Shown: positions 41,495-47,791 of the stretch, one piece after another
Numbering within the stretch: the first letter of the stretch is position 1
Layout: each line of letters opens with the position of its first letter
Assembly: GCA_029012285.1 (NCBI GenBank)
Contig: JAQXLU010000011.1
Span: forward strand, 1-47,791
Length of the DNA stretch: 47,791 nt
Direction of reading: 5' to 3'
Origin: Clostridiales bacterium
GTDB taxonomy: Bacteria > Bacillota > Clostridia > Christensenellales > Aristaeellaceae
Translations under genes and position numbers: made by a program
Notes under the pieces: generated by a model
Database searches by the model: none
What the model saw: the letters and a program-made list of their open reading frames with translations, nothing else
Told to the model about the DNA's origin: nothing

Positions 41495-42494
41495 TTACGA
41501 AAATGGACGCTTTGCCCGCTTCCTGAAATGGCTCAAGGCCGGTTCCACCCAGCTGGACGACGCCATGGCGCACAGCATGGACGACAAGGCTGCCCTTACC
41601 GCCGGAGAGGCACAGCAGCTTGCCAGCGAACGCGAGCAGCGCTACGAGGAGCACCGCGCTTCTATGGCCCGCCAGGAAATGAACATGTACGCCCATGTGC
41701 ACAGCTGGATCACCCACCAGGGCAAGCGCTTCATGACCTGGATGTACCGCATCGCGGCTGTGGTGATCTGCGTGAGCATCATCGTGCTGCTGGTGTCAAC
41801 CGCTGCGGAGCTGCCCCCCTACGGCAGCCCCGACAACCCCGCCAACAACGAGGTGCCCCAGCGCTACATTGAGCAGGGATTGCAGGAGACCGGCGCGGTC
41901 AACATCGTCGCCGGGATGATCCTGGACTACCGTGCCTTCGATACCCTGGGCGAATCCAATGTGCTCTTTATCGCCGCGGTGACGGTGCTGGTGCTCATCC
42001 GCGTCACCCCCAGCCACGGCGGCAAGCCCTCCACCTCCCAGCTGGAGGCTGAGTGCGACGACCGCATGTACGAGCCCAAGAACGATACCATCCTCCAGCA
42101 TCAGGCCAGCTTCCTGGTGCCGCTGATCCTGCTCTTTGGCATCTACGTGATCATGAACGGGCATATCACCCCCGGCGGCGGCTTCTCCGGCGGCGCCATC
42201 ATGGGTGCGGGCCTCATCCTGTACCTGAACGCCTTCGGCTTCAAAAAGACCGAGCGCTTCTTCACCTTCACCACCTTCCGAATCGTGTCGGTGATGGCCT
42301 TGTCCTTCTACGCGGTGTCGAAGGCCTACTCCTTCTTCACCGGCGCGAACCATCTTTCTTCCTTTATTACCCCCGGTACGCCCGGCATGCTGTTCTCCGC
42401 AGGGCTGATCCCCTACCTGAACATCGCCGTGGGCCTGGTGGTGTGCTGCACCATGTACGCCTTCTACACACTCTTCAGAAAGGGGGATCTGTGA
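41475..42494 (+). CDS. mnhB: MnhB-type antiporter subunit with MbhE-like segment and long N-terminal extension
   Basis: In this 339-residue protein, residues about 1-88 are hydrophilic and charged, an extension not usual for MnhB. Two membrane segments follow (about 92-112 and 155-172) around NIVAGMILDYRAFDTLGE, which matches the MbhE/MrpA C-terminal part. The MnhB domain (about 205-335) carries NGHITPGGGFSGGAIMGAG. It thus joins MbhE-like and MnhB modules in one chain. It starts 20 bases before the DUF4040 gene ends, with GGAGG inside that gene. Confidence 0.9.
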   Translation: MAKIRPDYENGRFARFLKWLKAGSTQLDDAMAHSMDDKAALTAGEAQQLASEREQRYEEHRASMARQEMNMYAHVHSWITHQGKRFMTWMYRIAAVVICVSIIVLLVSTAAELPPYGSPDNPANNEVPQRYIEQGLQETGAVNIVAGMILDYRAFDTLGESNVLFIAAVTVLVLIRVTPSHGGKPSTSQLEAECDDRMYEPKNDTILQHQASFLVPLILLFGIYVIMNGHITPGGGFSGGAIMGAGLILYLNAFGFKKTERFFTFTTFRIVSVMALSFYAVSKAYSFFTGANHLSSFITPGTPGMLFSAGLIPYLNIAVGLVVCCTMYAFYTLFRKGDL

Positions 42495-42495
42495 G

Positions 42496-42927
42496 ATGTC
42501 GATCCTGCACAATTACGTGGAGATCGCCGCGATGATCCTCTTCGGCGTGGGCTTCACCACCCTGCTGCTGCACCGCAACATGATCAAGAAGATCATCGGC
42601 TTCTCCATCATGGACTGCGCCATCTTCCTCTTCCTTGCCGCCAAGGGCTACATTGAGGGCCGCCGCGCACCCATTGTGGAAAACGGCGTGCAGGAGGTGG
42701 CCGCCTACATCAACCCCATCCCGGCGGGCCTGGTGCTCACGGGCATCGTGGTGTCCGTATCCGTCACCGCCGTCATGCTGGCGCTGACTGTGCGCCTCTA
42801 CCGCCGCTACCACACCCTGGATATTGACGAAATCACCCAGCAGTGCCGCGCGGAGGACGAGCCGGACATCATCTGCGTCACCGAGGTTCCCACCCCGGAT
42901 GAGGGCGGAAAGGGGGCTGGCAACTGA
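42496..42927 (+). CDS. mnhC: Mrp/Mnh antiporter subunit C (NuoK-like)
   Basis: This 143-residue protein has three membrane segments homologous to NuoK, with GFSIMDCAIFLFLAA and PAGLVLTGIVVSVSVTAVMLAL, the MnhC signature including the conserved Pro-Leu-ALVLTGIVI-type helix. The C-terminal tail is acidic. It starts one base after mnhB and shares one base with the next gene (TGATG). Confidence 0.94.
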   Translation: MSILHNYVEIAAMILFGVGFTTLLLHRNMIKKIIGFSIMDCAIFLFLAAKGYIEGRRAPIVENGVQEVAAYINPIPAGLVLTGIVVSVSVTAVMLALTVRLYRRYHTLDIDEITQQCRAEDEPDIICVTEVPTPDEGGKGAGN

Positions 42928-44432
42928 TGCACATGCAACTTTGGCAGTCGATCCCCTTCGCCTGCATCATCCTGCCGCTGGGCTGCGCTGCTGTGACCAG
43001 CGTGATGAAGCCCCGCATAGCCCGCGCCTGGGCCACCGGCATCATTTCCGTCGTGACCGTGCTGAGCGCCATTTTGACGGTGATCTTCATGTCCGGCGCA
43101 GAAAGCTACACCTACATGATGGGCCACTACCCCGCGCCTTGGGGCAATGAAATCCGCGCCGGGATCCTGGAGGCGCTCACAGCCCTGGTTTTCTCCCTGG
43201 TGATGCTTCTATCCCTGCTGGGCGGCATGAAAAAGCTGGACGAACACCTGGCCGCCCAGAATCAGAGCCTGTACTGCGTTATTCTTCTGTTGATGACCGC
43301 CGCTTTGATGGCCCAGGTTTACACCAACGACATCTTTACCGCCTATGTGTTCCTGGAGATCATGACCCTGGCGGCAGGCGCGCTGATCGCTGTGCGCAAG
43401 CGCGGCCGCACGCTGGTGGCTGCCACCAAGTACATGATTATGAACCTGATCGGTTCGGGTCTGTTCCTGCTGGGCATCATCCTGCTCTACGACATCAGCG
43501 GCCATCTGCTGATGGAGAACATTGGCGACGCGGTTCAGAAGATCGCCGCCACCGGCGAATACCGCCAGCCGTTGATCGTGGTGGTGGCGCTGATCTCCGT
43601 GGGCCTTTGCATCAAGTCCGCCCTGTTCCCCTTCCACACCTGGGTGCCGGACGCTTATGGCTATTCCACCCCGACCTCCGCTGCGGTGCTGTCCTCCCTG
43701 GTCAGCAAGGGCTACATTTTCCTGCTGATTAAGATCATGTACCGCGTGATCGGCCTGGACGTCATCCATCAAACGGGCATCACCAACGTGCTGTTCGTCT
43801 TTGCCCTGGTGGGCATGGTGATGGGCTCCATCTCCGCCATCCGCCAGAACGACATCCGCCGGATGATCGCCTTCTCCTCCGTGGCGCAGATCGGCTACAT
43901 CTATATGGGCATCGGCCTGGGCACTGATGCGGGCATGATGGCGGCCATGTTCCACCTCTACAGCCACACGCTGTGCAAGAGCATGCTCTTCCTGGCAGCG
44001 GGCGGCCTGGCGGACGCCAGCGGCAACTCCAAGGTGTTCCGCGATCTGCGCGGCGCGGGCTTCCGCAGCCCCGTAGCAGGCGTGGCGTTCACCATCGGCG
44101 CGCTGTCCATGGTCGGCTTCCCCTTCCTGGGCGGCTTTGTGGCGAAGTTCAACTTTGCCCTGGCGGCGATGGAAACCGGCGATGTCCGCGCGCTGCTGGT
44201 GCTGCTGGTGCTGGCCATTTCCACGAGCCTGAACACTGTGTACTTCCTGCGCACGGTGATCACATTGTACCGCAAGCCCCTGGAAACCGCCCATTATCCT
44301 GCTGAAAAGGGCCAGCGCGGCGTGCTGTTCAATGCAGCGCTGGTATGCTTCGCGGTGGTGAACGTGCTGCTGGGCATCTGCTCCCAGACCATCGTCAGCG
44401 CAATCGTCACCGGCCTTACCACATTTGGTTGA
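42927..44432 (+). CDS. mnhD: Proton-conducting antiporter subunit D-type (NuoL/M/N family), first copy
   Basis: This 501-residue polytopic protein has about 14 membrane helices of the NuoL/M/N-MrpD family, likely carrying the ion-translocation path. It has the conserved Glu in VFLEIMTLAAGAL, the Lys in IKSALFPFHTWVPDAY, and a further Lys/His region SHTLCKSMLFLAAG. It follows mnhC with a one-base overlap; ATG 42927 or 42933 could be the start, and the nearby purine-rich AAAGGGGG is a moderate binding site. Confidence 0.92.
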   Translation: MHMQLWQSIPFACIILPLGCAAVTSVMKPRIARAWATGIISVVTVLSAILTVIFMSGAESYTYMMGHYPAPWGNEIRAGILEALTALVFSLVMLLSLLGGMKKLDEHLAAQNQSLYCVILLLMTAALMAQVYTNDIFTAYVFLEIMTLAAGALIAVRKRGRTLVAATKYMIMNLIGSGLFLLGIILLYDISGHLLMENIGDAVQKIAATGEYRQPLIVVVALISVGLCIKSALFPFHTWVPDAYGYSTPTSAAVLSSLVSKGYIFLLIKIMYRVIGLDVIHQTGITNVLFVFALVGMVMGSISAIRQNDIRRMIAFSSVAQIGYIYMGIGLGTDAGMMAAMFHLYSHTLCKSMLFLAAGGLADASGNSKVFRDLRGAGFRSPVAGVAFTIGALSMVGFPFLGGFVAKFNFALAAMETGDVRALLVLLVLAISTSLNTVYFLRTVITLYRKPLETAHYPAEKGQRGVLFNAALVCFAVVNVLLGICSQTIVSAIVTGLTTFG

Positions 44433-44447
44433 TAGGAGGAACAAACG

Positions 44448-45944
44448 ATGTCCATCCTGCTGCTCTTCCCCGTGCTGCTGCCGCTCCTGGCGGGCGCCGC
44501 GGTTTGCTTCATCCCCGCGTTTGACAACGATAAGCTGCGCCGCTATGTCACCATTGCGGTGCTGTGCGCAACCATCGTGCTGCTTCTGCCCGTGTTCTTT
44601 GCCGGGGAGCAGACACTAACGCTCTTCACCCTCTCGGACAATTTGCCCATCTTCCTGCACACGGACATGATCAGCCTCATCTTTGCCGCGCTGATGTCCT
44701 TCGTGTGGGCGGCGGCGGGCATCTACTCCTTCCCCTACATGGCCCATGAGGGCGGCGAGCGCCGCTACTACGCCCTGTACCTGGCCACCCTGGGCGCGCT
44801 GATGGGGTTGTGCTTCTCCGGCAGCATCATTACCTTCTACATGTTCTTTGAGGGCATGACCTTGCTGACCATGCCCATGGTGATGCACTCCGGCAAAAAG
44901 GACGCGGTGGCTGCGGGCATCAAGTACCTGATCTACTCCGTGCTGGGCGCGTCTCTGGTGCTGCTGGGCGTGTTCGTGCTCTCCCCCTATGTGAAGAGCT
45001 TCTCCTTTGCAGCGGGCGGCGTACTGGATATGACCAAGGTGGCCGGTCATGAGGGGCTGGTTTTGACCTTCGCCTTCCTGATGCTGGTGGGCTTCAGCGC
45101 CAAGGCGGGCCTTTTCCCGCTGCACGGCTGGCTGCCCACGGCCCATCCGGCGGCCCCCTCCCCTGCCTCCGCCGTGCTCTCCGGCGTGATCACCAAGGCC
45201 GGTGTGCTGGGCGTGCTGCGCCTGATCTACTACTACCTGGGCGTGGATTTCCTGCGCGGCACCTGGGTGCAGACCGCCTACATGTGCCTGACGCTGCTGA
45301 CCATCTTCACCGGCTCGCTGCTGGCCTACCATGAAGGCCACCTGAAGAAGCGCCTGGCCTGGTCCTCCGTATCCCAGGTGAGCTACGTGCTCTTCGGCCT
45401 GTCCACGATGAACCCCGTGGGCCTGGTGGGCGCTCTGCTGCACGCCATCGCCCACAGCCTGGCCAAGGACACCCTGTTCATGTCCGCCGGCGCGATCATC
45501 CTCAAGACCGAGAAGACCCAGGTGGCTGATCTGCGCGGCATTGGCAAGCAGATGCCCGTCACCATGGCCTGCTTCACCGTCGCCAGCCTGGGCCTGGTGG
45601 GCATCCCCCCGTGCATGGGCTTTGTGAGCAAGTGGTATCTGGCCCAGGGCTCCTTGGCCGCGACGGGCGTGTGCGCCACGCTGAACATCGTCGGCCCGGT
45701 AATCCTGCTCATTTCCGCGCTGCTGACGGCGGGCTATCTGTTCCCCATCGTGATCCGCGGCTTCATCGTGGGCAACGGCGGCCACGGGCATGACGCAGAG
45801 GCCGCGCCCGTTTACGAGCGCAACGACGCGCCGTGGATGATGCTCATTCCCCTGCTGGTGCTGGCGGTGCTGAGCGTCGTGATCGGCATGTTCCCCGGTA
45901 CTCTGATCGACCTGCTGACCAAGGTCGGCACGGCCCTGATGTAA
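44448..45944 (+). CDS. Proton-conducting antiporter subunit D-type, second copy
   Basis: This 498-residue NuoL/M/N-family protein has about 14 membrane helices. Conserved elements are MFFEGMTLLTMPM (Glu), FSAKAGLFPLHGWLP (Lys), and HSLAKDTLFMSAGAI in the later antiporter half. A His-rich loop (GNGGHGHD) lies near residue 445. It has a strong TAGGAGGA binding site and starts 15 bases after the first copy. Sequence divergence from the first copy shows an old duplication, not a recent one. Confidence 0.91.
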   Translation: MSILLLFPVLLPLLAGAAVCFIPAFDNDKLRRYVTIAVLCATIVLLLPVFFAGEQTLTLFTLSDNLPIFLHTDMISLIFAALMSFVWAAAGIYSFPYMAHEGGERRYYALYLATLGALMGLCFSGSIITFYMFFEGMTLLTMPMVMHSGKKDAVAAGIKYLIYSVLGASLVLLGVFVLSPYVKSFSFAAGGVLDMTKVAGHEGLVLTFAFLMLVGFSAKAGLFPLHGWLPTAHPAAPSPASAVLSGVITKAGVLGVLRLIYYYLGVDFLRGTWVQTAYMCLTLLTIFTGSLLAYHEGHLKKRLAWSSVSQVSYVLFGLSTMNPVGLVGALLHAIAHSLAKDTLFMSAGAIILKTEKTQVADLRGIGKQMPVTMACFTVASLGLVGIPPCMGFVSKWYLAQGSLAATGVCATLNIVGPVILLISALLTAGYLFPIVIRGFIVGNGGHGHDAEAAPVYERNDAPWMMLIPLLVLAVLSVVIGMFPGTLIDLLTKVGTALM

Positions 45945-45956
45945 GGAGGGCGCAGG

Positions 45957-47426
45957 ATGCTGATTTTGCTGACGCTGCTCGTCCCCCTGCTGGGCGGCGC
46001 GCTGATGGGCGTGATTCGCTTCCCGTCGGGAAAGGCGCGGGCCATCTATGTGGAAGCCGTCGTCTGCCTGACGAGCGCCATGGTACTTTCCCTCCTCCTC
46101 ACCCGGACGGAGGAAACCGTCGTCCTCTACGACCTGATGGACAAGCTGCCCCTGGCCTTCCGCCTGGATGGCACGGCCTGCGTATTCGGCGGTCTGGTGG
46201 CGGCGCTCTGGCCCATCGCGAGCCTCTACGCCTTTGAGTACATGAAGCACGAGGAGCGCGAGAACACCTTCATGGCGTGGTACACCATGTCCTACGCCGC
46301 AACCCTGGCGGTAGCCTTCTCCGCCAACTTGTTCACCCTCTATGTGTTCTACGAATGCCTGACCATTGTGACGCTGCCCCTGGTGATCCACAAGAAGGAC
46401 GCCATGTCCATCCGGGCAGGCCGCAAGTACCTGACCTACTCCATCACCGGCGCGGCGCTGGCCTTCATCGCCCTTGTTTTCATCATCTTCTACGCCGGTA
46501 CGACGGACTTCGTGCTGGGCGGCGTGCTGACGAAGGAGCAGGTCGCGGGGCATGAAGCGCTGCTGCTGGGCGTGTTCCTGCTAGCCTTCATCGGCTTTGG
46601 CACCAAGGCGGCGGTGTTCCCCATGCACGCCTGGCTGCCCGCGGCTTCCGTCGCGCCCACCCCGGTGACGGCGCTGCTGCACGCGGTGGCAGTGGTCAAC
46701 ACCGGCGCATTCGCGGTGCTGCGCGTGATCTATTATTCCTTCGGAACGGAGCTGCTGTCCGGCACCTGGGCGCAGGCCGTGGCGGTGCTGCTGTCCTGCG
46801 TGACGATCGTCTTTGGCTCGTCCATGGCGGTGAAGGTGCAGCACCTCAAGCGCCGCCTGGCCTGGTCCACCATCTCCAACCTGAGCTACATGCTCATGGG
46901 CGCAGCGCTGATGTCCCCTGCGGGCATGGTGGGCAGCCTGACCCACATGGTCATGCACGGCGTGACGAAGATCACCCTGTTCTACTGCGCGGGCGCGATC
47001 CTGGTGCGCACGGGCAAGGAGTACATCCAGGATGTGCGCGGCTACGCCAAGCTGATGCCCGTCACCTGCGCTGCCTTCCTGATCGCGGGCATGTCCCTGG
47101 TGGGCACACCGCCCCTGTGCGGCTTCGTGAGCAAGTACAATTTACTGACCGCTGCGGGGGATGCGGGTACGCTGGGCGTGGTCGCCATTGCGGCGCTGAT
47201 CATCTCCGCCATCCTGACGGCAATTTACCTCTTCACCGTCATCGGCCCGATGTACTTCCGCCCGCTGAACGCGGATATGGCCCACCTGGCCGACTTCAAC
47301 CGCGACCCCAGCTGGATGATGCTCGTCCCCTTCGCGCTGCTGATCGCCGCAGTGATCGGCCTCGGCCTGTGGGGCGGCCCACTGGTAAGCTTCCTGCGTG
47401 ACGTCGCCACCGGCGTGACATTCTAA
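45957..47426 (+). CDS. Proton-conducting antiporter subunit D-type, third copy
   Basis: This 489-residue NuoL/M/N-family protein carries VFYECLTIVTLPLVIHKKD (Glu), FGTKAAVFPMHAWLP (Lys) and HMVMHGVTKITLFYCAGAI. It is closest in layout to the second copy. GGAGGG lies 6 bases before the start, 12 bases after the preceding stop. Confidence 0.91.
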   Translation: MLILLTLLVPLLGGALMGVIRFPSGKARAIYVEAVVCLTSAMVLSLLLTRTEETVVLYDLMDKLPLAFRLDGTACVFGGLVAALWPIASLYAFEYMKHEERENTFMAWYTMSYAATLAVAFSANLFTLYVFYECLTIVTLPLVIHKKDAMSIRAGRKYLTYSITGAALAFIALVFIIFYAGTTDFVLGGVLTKEQVAGHEALLLGVFLLAFIGFGTKAAVFPMHAWLPAASVAPTPVTALLHAVAVVNTGAFAVLRVIYYSFGTELLSGTWAQAVAVLLSCVTIVFGSSMAVKVQHLKRRLAWSTISNLSYMLMGAALMSPAGMVGSLTHMVMHGVTKITLFYCAGAILVRTGKEYIQDVRGYAKLMPVTCAAFLIAGMSLVGTPPLCGFVSKYNLLTAAGDAGTLGVVAIAALIISAILTAIYLFTVIGPMYFRPLNADMAHLADFNRDPSWMMLVPFALLIAAVIGLGLWGGPLVSFLRDVATGVTF

Positions 47427-47442
47427 TGAAAGGAGGACGCAA

Positions 47443-47791
47443 ATGATGTTTCTGATTCCTGCTGTGATCCTCCTGCCGATGGTCATAGCCGTGCTTTCCG
47501 CCTGTGTGAGCCAGCGCTCTCCCCGCTTGCGGGATGGCCTGGTGGTGGGTTGCGGCATCGCGACCTTCGCGCTGTGCGCCCTGCTGGCCTTTGCGGGGGA
47601 GGCCCATTTGGCCATCCCTGGCATCTGCGGCTTTGGGCTGACCTTCCGGGCGGACGGCTTCCGCGCCATCTACGGCTGCATCGCGGCCTTCATGTGGATG
47701 ATGAGCGGCATCTTCTCCCCGGAATACTTCAGCCACCACGCGGAAAACCGCGGGCGCTACGGCCTGTTCAACCTGCTGACCCTGGGCGCAA
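47443..47791 (+). CDS. Fourth D-type antiporter subunit, truncated by the window end
   Basis: An open frame runs from ATG 47443 (AGGAGG 6 bases upstream) to the last base with no stop, giving 116 codons. The peptide begins MMFLIPAVILLPMVIAVLS, with hydrophobic segments near 3-20, 33-50 and 80-90. It contains ADGFRAIYGCIAAFMWMMSG and SPEYFSHH, matching the N-terminal region of NuoL/M/N-type proteins (compare the FPYMAHE and FEYMKHE positions in the two preceding copies). It is cut by the window edge, not broken. Confidence 0.85.
   Translation, partial: MMFLIPAVILLPMVIAVLSACVSQRSPRLRDGLVVGCGIATFALCALLAFAGEAHLAIPGICGFGLTFRADGFRAIYGCIAAFMWMMSGIFSPEYFSHHAENRGRYGLFNLLTLGA

Overview
This window reads as chromosome from a GC-rich member of the Clostridia (Firmicutes). 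The evidence is gene order and family composition: a ylxM-ffh-rpsP-khpA-rimM-trmD operon, a ylmE(yggS)-sepF-ylmG-ylmH-divIVA division cluster, strong AGGAGG ribosome binding sites, sigma-A type promoters (several with an extended TGnTATAAT -10), a clostridial long-form HflX, a BofC-like protein and an NfnAB electron-bifurcating pair. An anaerobic gut or rumen Clostridia lineage such as the Christensenellales would fit, but I cannot name a genus from sequence alone. I see no phage, IS element, CRISPR array, tRNA or rRNA.

Layout. 38-682 is an OmpR-type regulator with a degenerate receiver, closed by a terminator. 798-5409 is a four-gene ABC transporter unit (ATPase, permease, GldG-like and DUF4340 proteins). 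guaB (5454-6911, minus) follows convergently. A plus-strand unit, 7167-9460, holds a cytidylate-kinase-like protein, a secreted protein and a nucleoside-hydrolase-like protein. The minus strand 16127 to 9507 is the SRP/ribosome-maturation operon: ylxM, ffh, rpsP, khpA, rimM, trmD, a small membrane protein, a secreted protein and hflX. Next come two exported proteins built from peptidoglycan-binding repeats (16279-20140), a HAD phosphatase, a BofC-like protein and a glycolytic mutase (apgM).

23007-31554 (minus) is one long co-directional run. It has an RsbW/SpoIIAB-like protein and a sigma factor at its head, then a HlyD-like membrane protein, yggS, sepF, ylmG, ylmH and divIVA, and finally an XPD/DinG-like helicase with an N-terminal nuclease-like domain. 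Upstream lie a TauE-like permease, lysC, recD2, nfnB-nfnA and an NlpC/P60-like secreted protein. From 39876 to the right edge runs a plus-strand Mrp-type cation/proton antiporter operon (E, F, G, DUF4040, B, C and at least four D-type subunits, the last cut by the window end), preceded by a structured leader.

How it fits together: most of the window is core physiology, namely translation and membrane targeting, division-site and wall proteins, purine, aspartate-family and redox metabolism, and sodium/proton exchange. The items most worth a second look are the lysC promoter nested inside the apparent recD2 terminator hairpin (33840-33898), the JAMM motif at the N-terminus of HflX, the nuclease-helicase fusion, the sigma/anti-sigma-like pair heading the division cluster, the folded repeat-like element at 32404-32487 and the structured leader of the antiporter operon.
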